DNA from: Xylogone sp. PMI_703
Taxonomy: Eukaryota > Ascomycota > Leotiomycetes
Length of the DNA stretch: 64,000 nt
Reading direction: 5' to 3'
Assembly: GCA_021399445.1 (NCBI GenBank)
Contig: JAJTUQ010000010.1
Span: 1 to 64,000 of the forward strand
Part shown: positions 24,759-37,299 of the stretch, in pieces
Layout: every line of letters begins with the position of its first letter
Position numbering within the stretch: the first letter of the stretch is position 1
The notes under the pieces: model-generated
Seen by the model: only the letters and a program-made list of their open reading frames with translations
Told to the model about the DNA's origin: nothing
Database searches by the model: none
Position numbers and translations under genes: made by a program

Positions 24759-24924
24759 TTAACAGTAAAACAAATTAGTTAAAAGAGAAAAGGTAATAAA
24801 TATAGTTTATAAAAAAATAAACAGATTAGCCAGAGGACTAAAACTAATAAAGAAAATGAATAAACACTAAGAAATAATTAGTTAAGTCTGTAAAAGAATA
24901 TTATTATAACTTACAGATAATAAT
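24759..24924. other. short AT-rich spacer between Gyp1a and Cop1c
   Basis: About 170 bp without recognisable coding or repeat content. It is one of only a few stretches outside identified elements. Confidence 0.5.
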
Positions 24925-24929
24925 AATAT

Positions 24930-25159
24930 TATGAAGATTATAACTATTAAACTCATATTATGAAAGTGTTAATTTACTAAATATTACTGTATTATAAGAT
25001 TAAATAAACTTATATTAACTTATATATTATATACTTATTCTTTTATTTAATATTTAAAAAGTTATATCTTTAAATACTCTCTTACTGGATTATTAATCAT
25101 TTTACTTTAATTACATAATTACTAAACACTAATATACTCTACTCTCATAATTCCTAATA
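24930..25159 (-). repeat. Cop1c 3' LTR (230 bp)
   Basis: TATGAAGATTATAACTATT...CATAATTCCTAATA; minus-strand Cop1 LTR with strong RIP. Confidence 0.9.
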
Positions 25160-25235
25160 CTTTTACTTAAATTATATAAGTATTATAATATAGTTTATAT
25201 CAATCTTATCTTGTCAATATCACCTCTGATTATTT

Positions 25236-26253
25236 TTATTATTTCTTAATTATTCTTACTATTATCAGATTAAGTAATTCCTTGAATTACATAAACATTA
25301 TCTTCTGTAACAACTTTGTTATATTATTAACTACTATATCTATTGTAAGAATATAATTAACAATAATACATTTATGCTCTTCTAAATTATAAATATAATA
25401 ATAACAAATATTAATATACTTTGATTATTTGTAAAAGTATAAGTTCTTTATTAATATAAGTATACTTTGATTATCTTTTAATATTTATATAATCATCAAG
25501 TCTGACTTAATATATTAAGAAAATCTTATATCACGAAGTATTTAAGCAATTCATTAGTTCTACTTAATATATATTAATATTATAATATATTCTGATTCAA
25601 TGTTTAAAATTGTTACTAAACGTTATTTTTTACTTCCTCAGGAAATAGACCTTCCATAAAGTATAATTACATTTCCTAAAATACTTTTCTGGTTAATCTT
25701 ATCTTTTGTTTAGTCTATATCTAAATACATAATTAATATAAAGTTATTAACTTGTTTGTTATCATTATTACTTTAGTATAATAATTAGTTAACTTAAATT
25801 AAAGTTAACTTATAATAAATATACTATTTAATCATTGATTTAGTATATCTCAAGAGTTTTTTTATAATATTAACATAATACTCTCTAAGATTACTTATAT
25901 ATTAGTTAAGTTTATCTAAAACAAACATAATATTTAGTTTAATATTTATCATTATATATATCAAACTTCTTATATACTCTTAATATTTAGTCAAGTTTGT
26001 TTTCTTATCAAAGTCTAAAATTAAGTATAACTTGTCATAACTAGAAATTAACATTAACTTTAGTTTATATTTCTTTTGAATTATTTTATATTAATTTAAA
26101 ATATTATCCAAGTATTATTCTTGATCTAAGAATAATATTTTCTTTTTTCAATTCTTAGTAATACAAATACTAAAGATTATTTGAATCTTCTTCAAGTTCT
26201 TGGTATAAAATCAATTTATTAATGTTTTTCTAAATTATTCTAATTTTTGCACT
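25236..26253 (-). pseudogene. pol: Cop1c pol fragment: RT end and RNase H
   Basis: Matches Cop1a 2524-3541 and the reverse of Cop1b from about 21330 to 22383, so it holds the part of RT after the catalytic site and the RNase H domain. Closed in all frames by RIP stops. Cut at 26253 by Cop2. Confidence 0.7.
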
Positions 26254-26458
26254 TGTTGGCAGTCATGTGACTGCACGCAAAGGCTACTCTCCCAGCAATA
26301 TGTACACTAGTCCCAAATAGGTAGTCGTAGCGAAGGTGGGAGGGAGCATATACACTCTCTCCTCCACCACCACTTCAATACACTATTCGGCTACCAACCA
26401 CCATATCAATATGTACGTATAATATATGACGTATTATCGGTAGTAAAACATAGCCATA
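26254..26458 (+). repeat. Cop2 5' LTR (205 bp)
   Basis: TGTTGGCAGTCATGTGACTGC...TAGCCATA. It differs from the 3' LTR at about 17 positions by eye, all C/T or G/A, so the divergence is RIP-like rather than ordinary drift. Confidence 0.93.
26259..26274. promoter_or_regulatory. palindrome near the Cop2 LTR end
   Basis: GCAGTCATGTGACTGC has perfect 7-bp arms with a 2-bp centre. It is conserved at 32388-32403 in the 3' LTR. It sits 5 bp inside the LTR end, a plausible place for integrase or factor binding. The role is unknown. Confidence 0.55.
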
Positions 26459-26907
26459 CTAATCAGTTAAGCTTTTCAGATCAGAGCATTCGTTTTTCTA
26501 TATTTCACTGAATCACGTCACTGAACCCTGAATTTACTTCAAAACTTCGCCTTCTTCACACCCCTCGAAAAGGACTCAATTCCATATTACACATCTTCCC
26601 CATCAATTATACGTTTTCCACCGAATTATACACTTCTCACTTAATCACATACTTTCCCACACTTTTCGTCCATCACCACACTCTACTCCATTCCCTCCTA
26701 ACCGCTTACACCTCTACACTTCCGAACAAGACTAAGAAGAAGTCACTAATACTTATAGACATTACTGAAAAGCCTCTAGGAGTACATCTGTACACAGAAT
26801 TTACTACCTGAGGGCAAATACTCTTCATGTACATTCCAAACCACGTATAGCCAGTTCTCACTGTCCAAGCTACCCATGCACCTTACAGTCATTTCCTGCA
26901 CTTAACA

Positions 26908-29900
26908 ATGACTCCAAATACTCCAAGAACTTTCCATACAGAAGGGCAGGATAATAAGAACAAAAGAGGCATATCAGGGAATAGAAACATGCCAGGGAAT
27001 ACACAAAGGGAACCAAGGAATATACAAGAAAACAACCCTGACAACGAAGACTAAGACCTCGACGTACAATAAATATCAAATAAAGACATCAAGATATACA
27101 TCAGATATAAACAGCAGTTCTACATAACCTTAGAATAAACAGACTATATATTATAAAAAACTTTTAAAGATAATTTTAAAAACTTTATTATTATAATATT
27201 CGAAAAAGTATTAAAACACTGACTAAGAGACTTCTGTTTATTCTTACGTACAAAAGAAGTTTAAGTCAACAACGACAATAACCAACCAGTTACACAATAT
27301 TTAGTAAATGTTTTAGGAGAGGAAGAACCGACAAAATAGACTATTAAAAAGATTAATATTTATACCAGGAGATACAGACCTTTCTTATCAAAAATAATCA
27401 AAAATATTCAGTCAAATATAAGACTAACCATTATTAATGCCCTGAATACTCCAAAGAAATCAGCCAACAATAACAAACACTTTAATAACCTTGTCATATA
27501 CCTCAGATTAAATAATATTCTTAAAGAACACATAATTTAATTATCACCACTAATAAGTCTCTTCAGAAGTATATCACTAACTTTACTAACATTTACTCAA
27601 AAAGAATTTACTTATTTTCATGAATCACTGATATTTCCACGAAAAGAACCTATACTTCACCAGAGAAGACCTTTTCATATCCAACAAATCCCACATATCT
27701 AATAACCTTCTTCACGGACTACTTATAAGACTAACATACCTTAACTAACATTATCAAAGGACTATAACAAGGGATTTAACACTATAACAAAACTGTATAC
27801 TAAAAAAGCAAAGTATAAAAGAACAAACAACAACTTTAACTATAAGTTTAATATTTTCTATGATATCTATAACAAAGTCAAGATATTGACTAACGAACAG
27901 ACAGATATGTTCTCACTTATGCTGAAAAACTTTACACTAAACTTTTATTATAACAACAAAACAAAACTGAAATTTTCCTTCAAAGATATATATAATATAA
28001 TATAAGATAACTTTGAACTACCTAAATACAAAAAAGCAATCTTAAACAAATAAAATAACCTAAACCTCAGATTGGTCATGATTTTTAATAAAGGCAAGTT
28101 AATTACTAACTGTCTTTAAATACTCGTTAACGATTTCCATAACTTTTAGCATAGCTTAAAATTAACACTGAGAAACGATATGTTTACATATAACAAACTT
28201 ATCATCGTCTGTCAAGATATACTAATATACTAATATATATACTATAAATTATTACTAATTATATTAAACTTATTCAATAACTTACGGTCATCAATAAACA
28301 CATAAAAGAAAACGAATAACAATGTTCAAAGTAATACATATATCAGAAAAGTACAAAATAGTACTAATATCTCAGAACATTACTTCTACAAAGATAAACA
28401 CCACTCCAAGAACCGTAATTACAGCAAGTATAATCACTTTAATCATTATTCATGAAGTAAATGTTTTGTGTACAAGAAAGAAGGTTGTTGTTCCTGGAAG
28501 TATATACCTCAAGAACAGAAAGAGGAAAAAGCCAGGTTCAGAGCCAAAAACATATACTGTTTTAATACTAATATATATAACATATACAATTTTAATAAAC
28601 GTTTTGACAAACAGTATAAACAGTATATTACCCAGTACAAGGACAATAACACCAAAAATAATATTAAAGATAAACTGGACGAAATCTTCAATAACATCGA
28701 TTTGGACGAGGACAACTTAAGACAGTTACAAAATATAGAACAACCAGAATTCTATAAAATGTTCATGACCACATTTGGCAATCTTTTTACTGAATTAGCA
28801 ATCACCATTACTGAGGAGCTTGTGAATAGAACTATAATACATTAACTGATAACTAAAAGACCTGAATTACTTATTGAAATAACTTTAACAATAAACATAA
28901 TAAGTATTTATTCGACAAATAAGTATAACTCAGAAAAGTTTCATAAAATCATAATTGATACAAAGGCCGCAAAATACTTTACGGCAGAGATTGGACAGTT
29001 CTAAGCCCTAAAACAAGTTAATAAGTATGTTAAACTTGATGAGAGTACCAAAGGCATAACTACTATTCAATTCAGAATAAGTACAACATCCTCAATTGGT
29101 TCAGCGAAAATGACTACCCCGGTTAGTAAAATACAGTTCTATATCATGAATGTAAATACTCCCTTTTTGCTCAGTATCTGTGATATGGACAGGCTAAATA
29201 TATATTTCAATAATATCATGAATAAACTAATTTCACCTCAAGGAGACATACTTATTATTCACTGTTTCGGCCACCCTTTCCTTGTATAAAAAGTCTCCCA
29301 GACATACTTTACCACTTCACTCAATAATAATATATAATTCTTAACACAAACATATATCACTGAATCACTTGATTATAATCTATGTTTTCTGACGAACATT
29401 AAATTATAATAACTTCATTACTACTTTAATTACCCCTTGGTGAACAGACTCTGTATAATACTAAAGTACGTTAACCATGAAATTAACAAAAAGATCGTCG
29501 AATATCTTACGAAATATTATACACATTATCAAGAACATAAAAGAGTACTAAAACGTTTCAAGTTCTATTTAAGAAATGACATCAACTTTAATTATTTGAT
29601 TATCGTTGATATCTTTTACATCGAAGGAAAACCAGTCTTATATATAATTGACAAAGTCACCTAATATCAAGTAAGGAAATGGTTACTCATTATCACAACA
29701 AAACAAGTCTAGGATAGAATACACATGTGTTAGATGGATATATACCTTAGACCACCTGACCAAATAGTTACAGATGTAAGAAAACAATTCACTGACAAGG
29801 AATTTTAACAACTGGTAAGTACTATAGGATCTACTATCAAAGTTATACCCGTAGAAGTACATCATTCTATCGGAATGGTCGAGAGATATCATAGTCCTAC

Positions 29901-32171
29901 TCGACGAGTATACATATTATTATAACAGAGATACCTGATATTTCGAAAAATATAATACTCCAAATAACTTTCAAGGTAATCAACAATTCAGCTGGACCTG
30001 ATGGACTTGTCCCCACTCTTCTAATATACAGAGCCTACCCACATATGTCTAAGTTCGACGTCCCCTCCTTGTCTGTGGCACAGAGAGCAACTGCAGTCAA
30101 GAAGGTAATAGAGGAAATACAGAAGGAAAGAGTTAAGTATCAGGTCAAAGATATGTTGAATACACAGAACAGCTTGAACCCTGAAAGCATACATAACTTA
30201 TTACTGAATTCTGAAGTCCTTGTATGGAGAGAAGGAAAAGGAGACAGCAAAGAAAACTGGGAGGGCCTTTATAACCTTATTGGTACAGACGGTAATACTT
30301 GTATACTAAAACTCTCATACGATAATATACTTTTCAGGTCAACTTCAGTAAAACCATTTCTTAAGCCACAAAATAAAGTAAAAGGAATTGAATTACTAGA
30401 CCTAAAAATACCAGGAGAACAGTCAACCGGAGGGGACAAACTAATCGACGAACAACCACCCAGTGAATAGTCAGAAGGTGAGACGTCCTAGGGCGTGGAA
30501 CCTCCAACATTTACACTACAACAATCAGTGAAACAAGGACGAGGAAGGCCACGGAAATATCTAATTGATATAGGACAACTGAATATAAAGGTATCTTTAC
30601 AGGAAATCAATAAAGACTAAGAGATTATCAATATATGTATATTCTTACAAAGTGACAAAGACTTTATTTAATATACAGAATTACGACAGTTAGAAATGAC
30701 AAGCCTCATACAGAAAGGAACTTTCCGAAAGGTAAAGATTAAAGATATCTTTAAAAGTACATAAATCTTTGATATAAAGTTCGTCGACAAGATTAAGTAT
30801 AAAAGAACAGAGAAGGTATACCTGAAGTTAAGACTCATGATTCAAGTATATAAAGACGAAGGAAAAGGCCAAGTATTAACACAGTCTCTAATAATACAAT
30901 ATATTAACTAACGTTTTATTTTATGTATTATGATTATCTATAAAAATAAAGTCAAAGTATTCTTACACAATATTACATAAGTCTATATACAATCCTTGAT
31001 GTTCTTGAAACAACTTTTTTACATATAAACACCTCGCAAATTAGTTATATAACTAAGTTTGACGGAAGACGAAACATTATAAGTGATCTGACTATTATAC
31101 AGAGTCCCCGAAGCCGGAAATCACTAATATAACATATATTACAACTATTATATTATTTAACTCAGCATAAAAACCTTTATGTATAACCTATACTTATTAT
31201 ACAGTAACAAACCACAGAGAGTTATAAAACTATAAACTAACAATATACTGTTCGTGGGGAATGCTTAATTCGCCCAAAAGAAGCAAAAAGAACTTAAAAA
31301 GGTAAAGTTTATAGTAAAAGATAAAAAGATATTGACCCGGGAGACCTTGATCAAGTTTAACAGTAATATAATACGATTTTAGGATAATGAATTAAAACTC
31401 ACTCAAGCTCGTTAATACACTAATATACAACTTATAAGCAAAAAACTAACAAATATGACTAATTCAAGGGGGACCATACACTGAAACCTCTTTACAAAAA
31501 ACTAATATATTACACATAAAGTAAAAAGAATATGGATTACATCATATTGTTAACCAGAAGCTGTTTATGACTTGTTAGTAATAACTCAAGCCAAAGAACT
31601 AACCACAAAAAATATTAAGAACTTAAACTAATACCTGAAATAACAAATAAAGAACTTTGAACAAGGATTACAGTATGTTGAATTAGACGAGAAAACCTTA
31701 CAACTGTTTGTCTTTTCCGATACCTCTTTCGCGAATAACAGAGACATAAGTTCTCAGGTGGGTTATATACTAATTCTGGCCGACGTAAGTAACAACAGCA
31801 ATATTATATATTGGTCTTTTACAAAATGTAGAAAAATTACACATAGTATGTTAGCCTCTGAACTTTACGTAATAGCGAATAGGTTTGACATGGGGGCATC
31901 AATAAAGGCAACCATTGACAAGATCGTGAAGAATAATATATTACTGATTCTGTGCACTGACTCGAAATCCTTGTTTGACTGTCTCATTAAATTAAGTACC
32001 ACCCAGGAGAAAAGGCTTATGGTTGACGTTATATGTCTCCGGGAAGCATACGAGAAATATGATATCGCAGAAGTCAAGTGGATAAAAGGGGACACAAATC
32101 CGGCAAATGCTATAACGAAAAGAAAACCATTAAATACCCTGAAACAACTGATTGAGACTAACAGAGTATAG
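26908..32171 (+). pseudogene. gag-pol: Cop2 Gag-Pol polyprotein, broken by stops and one frameshift
   Basis: The frame opens at ATG 26908 (MTPNTPRTFH). A Cys-rich Gag segment with CFVYKKEGCC lies near 28465. The protease shows Asp-Thr-Lys at 28957-28965, where DTG is expected. Integrase keeps all three acids: Asp 29608, Asp 29773 and Glu 29881. A 1-nt loss at about 29913-29916 shifts the phase. Beyond it the integrase tail is open at 30045-30470 with LVWREGK and FRSTSVKP. RT has Thr-Asn-Asn at 31236-31244, where the Asp pair is expected. RNase H is open from 31758 to the stop at 32169-32171 (CTDSKSL, EVKWIKGDTNPA). It is less decayed than Cop1 and therefore a later arrival. The start codon is likely but unproven. 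Confidence 0.85.
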
Positions 32172-32382
32172 TTAGACATGTTGGAATGGGTGGAAAAGGA
32201 CAGCATAGTCACGGAAAGTGGCATAAAAGTCGATATTGGAGGCGATACAAGAGTTGATATCGGAAGGATGGAATACCAGGTCATGGGAGAGACTAAGCCT
32301 GAATAAGCAATTAGTATACAATTCGAGTTCTCGATTTTTATTGTGTTTTTGAGCGATTCAGCCGTTTTCAGAGTTGGCCCAG

Positions 32383-32587
32383 TATTGGCAGTCATGTGAC
32401 TGCACGCAAAGGCCACTCTCCCGGCAATATGTACACTAGTCCCAAATAGGTAGTCATAGCGAAGGTGGGAGGGAGCATATACACTCTCTCCTCTACTACC
32501 ACTTCAATACACCATTCGGCTACCAACCACCATATCAATACGTACGTATAATACATGATGTATTATCGGTGGTGGGGCGTAGCCACA
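32383..32587 (+). repeat. Cop2 3' LTR (205 bp)
   Basis: TATTGGCAGTCATGTGACTGC...TAGCCACA. It retains G where the 5' LTR has A (GGTGGTGGGGCG against GGTAGTAAAACA). Confidence 0.93.
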
Positions 32588-32592
32588 GCACT

Positions 32593-34930
32593 TTTGGTAT
32601 AACAATAATAATATTATTTACATGAACAAATAATATGATTTTATATTCTTTATAAATATAAAAGTAAAAGTCAATTAAACTTTAGACAAATCTAATCTTA
32701 ACAAAATAACTTTTGTAGAATAAATTCTAGTTTTACACAAACTACTTTAACTTATACAAACTCTATAAAATACATAATATATACTTATTTTTTAACTTAA
32801 ATACTTTATTTAATTAAAACAAAAAGATTTATTTTTATAAATATAATTTGGTAAAAACATTTTTCATGTTATACAAATAATATTCAAAGTTTTTTATTAT
32901 AACAATAACTATAAATATCCGAAAAATATCTATTCTAACTATAGATATAAATATATTAGTAAAATCTTATTTATATTTCTGAGAAAAATTTCGAATAATT
33001 AGTCTTATCTTAAATTTGTTTAATGTTCTGTCAGAGTTTATCTTAATAATGAATACTCATTTAGTGAAGATCAAATTTACTTTTTCCAAGAATATTTCTT
33101 TTTCTTATATACTATTTTACTATAATAATATAATCTTTTCGTTAATTACCTTTTTTTATTTCTGACTATATCTATGATCTGAAATAATCTCTTTATATAT
33201 TATTAAGATAATAATATTTAAATCTATTACTAAACTAACCAAAGTTATCTTGTTTAAGTCTTAGTAATCTTGATTTTTTAGTATTATAAATATAACTTTA
33301 ACTATCTTAATAAGATAATCTTCATTATCAAAGTCATCAAGTCTTTATTATTTTTGAAAATCATACTTCATTTTTATAAATTCTAATAATACTTAATTTT
33401 CTCCGCCGAATAAATAAAATTCAATAAATAATATTATATTAATACTAAATAATAAATCATAATTCTTAACTTAAGCTTAAGATTAATCCTTAATTTTATT
33501 TTCTTTATCTTCTTTATTTTTCCTGAATAAAACATATTCATACTTAGATTATTCATATTTTCTTGATTATGTTATTAGTTAATCTGAATAATTAAATCAG
33601 TATATATTATTCTTGAGTTTATAATAACCAAGATCATAATTTCAAAATTATTCAAATCTTTCAGGTCTAAGAATAATATAAACTCAATAACTTCTTTTTG
33701 TAATTAGTTTCTTAGTTTATAGATTATTAATTTATTCTTTATTCTTTGAGAATTATTTGTCCAAAGTTTTAAATCAATTATTTTACTTTAAGTATTTTCA
33801 TAAAAGTTAATATAACTTAATTTGATGATATAACCTTTATCTAATATATAAACTTTATATTACTGAATCGTATTTAGATTATATCTAACAAATACTATAA
33901 CTTGTCCATAATCTATTAGTTTGTCTTTTCTTGAATTTTTCAGGTATTTCTTCTGGTTTATGTATAATATATATTTATATCCAAAAACTTTAATATAATC
34001 AATACTTAAGATCTCTTTAGTAAATACTTAATATAGACTAATAACTTTCTCATTAATTATTAAACTAAATATTATTTAATTTCTCAAATATATATTTATT
34101 TCAATAACATAATTCCAAAATTCAAATAATAAATTAACTTCTTTTAACAATACCTAAACATCTGTTATAATTATCTGGATTATTCATTTAGTTAAACTGT
34201 TCTAGTTTAACTTATATCCTATTATTATTTTTGCCCAAATCCTGATCAAAGTACTTTACTTGTTTAATAATGATAATAATTCCGAAATATTATTAGTTTT
34301 AATAACTTTAACTTTCTTCTTCGTCTTATACTTTACTTAAATCTTTTATATCTTAAGCTTCTTGACTAAATATACTTTTGTCTTTACAGAAATATTCTAA
34401 ATATAATAAGTAATATTATTAACAATTTGAGTAAAATATTAATCTTCTTTTATTAATAATAAGAATAATTTATATATATTTACGTAAATTAATATAAACC
34501 TTTTACTCTTTTACTTATTTAACACTTTATTAACACAATCTTTTATCTTAGTAAGATTATAGACTTCACAAAATTCTTTAGTTATAAATTTTTATATTAA
34601 TCTACTTAAGATAATAACCTTATGTAAGTTATAAATTTTCTTTACTCCAAGATGAACAAATCATTTATACCATAAATTATAATATTATATAACTTTCTTT
34701 ACTGACTTTAATATTAATGTAAATAAGGTTTTAGTGTTATTGTCAGAATTTTAATTTTCCTCGCCAAACAAATTAAATCATAATTATCCCTCCTTCGTTT
34801 TAACATCATTAACTAAAGCTATTTCCTTTAGCCTATTCACGATAAAATTCATAATATATACTCCTCTACATTATTTGACTTTAATATACTAATTCTTTTG
34901 ATTTTTTCAAGTAAAATACATTATATATAA
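32593..34930 (-). pseudogene. pol: Cop1c pol fragment: integrase to reverse transcriptase
   Basis: Middle piece of Cop1c between Cop2 and Gyp1c. It aligns with Cop1a 3546-5850. On the minus strand it runs from the protease/integrase border through the integrase core to the front half of RT. No open frame survives. The duplication TATAA at 34926-34930 marks the Gyp1c insertion. Confidence 0.7.
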
Positions 34931-35477
34931 TATAACATTCCTACAAGGGTTTGGGTTATCTATTATTCAAATGATAGATAAAGGTAAAGGGCAAGAGAAT
35001 AGCTTCACAAGGCTTAGGGTAGTTATTATGAAATGTAAGTATGTTGTAAATTAATTAAGTTAAACACAAAGCTCTTATTTACTGTAAGTTCTATCTACTT
35101 ATATAGAGAGTGAATTTTAAGTTAGGATCCTTGGATCCCCAGGATCCACGGATTTATCATGTCCTGAGGTCAGGATCTCTTGGATCCTCAGGTCCTCAGG
35201 ATTTTACAAGGATCATAATTCATCACGTGACTTAGTTACTTAGTAAGATCCTTTTGCCTAGAATCTAGTAACAGAATTCTGTCAGTAAAGTTTTATTAGT
35301 AACTTTTTATTAGTACTTTTTTTTTAATCAATTCTTGTTAATGAATTATTATTAGTCATGACTGTTATTAATAGTATTTTTATTATTATTTTAAGTTTTA
35401 TTATTATAAAGTTTATACTAGTTCGTGAAAGTATAATTTTACTAATAGATTTTGGCTATTAATCTTAAGTTGTAACA
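34931..35477 (-). repeat. Gyp1c 3' LTR (547 bp)
   Basis: TATAACATTCCTACAAGGGT...TTAAGTTGTAACA. It includes a GGATCC-rich tract at about 35115-35200. Further in, AGTAAAGTTTTATT, AGTAACTTTTTATT and AGTACTTTTTTTTT follow one another at a 14-bp spacing, unlike the 17-bp register of Gyp1b and S1. Confidence 0.9.
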
Positions 35478-35684
35478 TTATCCTTTTCCTAGGTTAACGT
35501 CATCCCAAGACTTATAACTTAACTGAAAATAATCTTTAAGAAACTAGTTTCCTTTTTCCTTTTTATTATTATATTCCTAAAGAGATTTATAACAGAAATT
35601 AAAGTAAAGATCAAAAAGAAAAAGTCAAAAAAAGTCCAAGAAAGAATAAATCTAAGAGATTTTATAAATAATTTTAGTTTCGAA

Positions 35685-36041
35685 ATAATATTTTATTCGT
35701 TTTATAAAAAGAATGCTTTGTCTTATAAAAAGATAATGAGTTTTAGTTGTTATAAGAAATATACATTTTGTAGTTTAATTTATAATAAAGAGAATTTTTT
35801 CATTTCTTCCTAGGAGTCTTATAGTCATAAACATAACTGATTAAAGGTTAAAAAGGAAAAAATAATATAAATTTTGACAGAGAATATAGTTTAGCTAGTT
35901 TGTCTGAAGAAATAATAAAAGTTTTTTTGTAAATATATAAAGAAAATAATTTATAAAGGCTTGAAATCTCTCGATGAACTAGACAAAGTGAAAGAGAAAG
36001 AAAAGCTTGGTCGGGAACAGAAAGAAGAAAAGTTATTATAG
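35685..36041 (+). pseudogene. Antisense zinc-cluster gene relic of Gyp1c, all six Cys turned to Tyr
   Basis: Plus-strand frame, antisense to the element. It lines up residue by residue with the Gyp2 antisense protein. The six cluster positions read Y-X2-Y-X6-Y-X8-Y-X2-Y-X6-Y, all TAT where TGT is expected, while an extra Cys inside the last loop is still TGT. The start is ATA at 35685 where ATG is expected. Downstream, KVKKEKII, TENI.QLVCLKK and KGLKSLDELDKVKEKEKL match Gyp2 (KVKEEKVV, AENVARLACLRK, RSLKTLDKLDIAKEKE). Stops occur where Gyp2 has Trp, Cys or Arg/Gln. The stop codon is at 36039-36041. About 118 codons against 129 in Gyp2. Homology is clear; function is unknown. Confidence 0.75.
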
Positions 36042-37299
36042 TAAACTAAGATTACTCCTTAAGTAAAAACTAATTCTTCAGAAGTTTTCTTCTTTGATAC
36101 TAACTTTTTTATTTATGCTAATGTTTTATTCAATTTATCTTAGCTTACTTTGCCTGTTTATACTTTTCTAGGAGTTCATTAAAGTTAGTGAAATATTTTT
36201 CTGGTTTTTAGGTATTTAATTATTTATATTTTTCTTATTTTTTTTATCTGACTAGGTATTATTTTTTATTTTTTATTAACTTGTTATCTAAGATCTTTTT
36301 GACTTCTCATTTTATATTTAGGTCTTATTTTAACTTTAAGTCTAAAGTTAATGACGAATCTGGAGATACTTTTTCTAGTATAATTACATAAAATACTAAG
36401 TATATTCATATGATGTTAAGGAGTTTTAGTTTATATGTTAGATTTCTTAGTTTCTTTTTGATTTTATATAAGTTAATCTTTTTTCAGTCTAATTTATTAT
36501 TCGGTTTTATTGTTTTGATAAATCTATGGATAATATAAACTTTATCCCTTTCTTTAAGCTTAAGTTCTATATTGTACTTTTGATTATAGTACTTTTTTAT
36601 ATGTTCTTGTACGAATTTAATATTATACTTTAAGTAATTATAGATTTTTTCTAATTTGTCTACTTGTTGTTTAGCTGTTTTAGAAATGTTTTTTACTTCT
36701 GTTTTTATGAAGTGGGTTTAAGCTTTATAACCATAATTCGTAAAGAAAAGTATAATTTTTGTAATTTTGCTCTTTGTGTTATTATATATTAATTATGTTA
36801 TTAGTAAAAAATCTTCCAATTTAACTATTTATAATTTATATAATAATGAAGATAAGTTCTTATGATCTGGTTGACTTGTTTAATTTGTCTATTTATCTGA
36901 GCTTATTCTTTTGTGGTGATTTTTCTTTTAATACTTAATCTTTTATAGATTGTTTCCTAGAATTTTGACATAAAAAGTTTGTCTTTGTCCGAAATAATTT
37001 TTGCTAAAATATTAAGTCTGTTATAACCTTAGAAATCGTAATTTCTGTTAAATCCTTAGCTGTTTATATTTCTTTTATAATAATATGATAAAGTATTTTG
37101 TAAATTTATTTATTATGATAAAGATTAAGTCATAATGATTTTTATCTGGTCTGTTAGTATTTTTTGATAAGGATAATCTTATGATAAAATCTTATGAAAT
37201 AAAAATTTAAAGTTTTTTTAGTATTTAAAGAAATATTAATTATTTTATAAGCTTTTTCTTTGATGTTTTAGTTCTGTGACAAATGTTATAGTTATTAAT

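Larger units (their letters stand above)
26254..32587 (+). mobile_element. Cop2: complete copia element of a second family
   Basis: A 6334-bp plus-strand element inserted in the Cop1c RT region. It is flanked by GCACT (26249-26253, 32588-32592). LTRs are only 205 bp. It is visibly richer in G and C than its host element. Its pol protein is of the common fungal copia type (integrase with VDI.YI.G.PVL, RNase H with CTDSKSL and TTQEKRLM). It lacks the Cop1 tRNA site: the sequence after the 5' LTR is CTAATCAGTTAAGC, for which I cannot name a primer. Confidence 0.93.

Noticed and set aside
28322..28720. 132-codon plus-strand frame as a separate Cop2 gene
   Set aside because: It overlaps the Gag-Pol phase (28468-28845), which contains the Cys-rich Gag motif and stays in phase with protease and integrase.
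31865..32416. 183-codon open frame on the minus strand, the longest such frame outside the transposase
   Set aside because: It covers the Cop2 RNase H region in antisense. The plus frame has diagnostic RNase H motifs, so the minus frame is a shadow.
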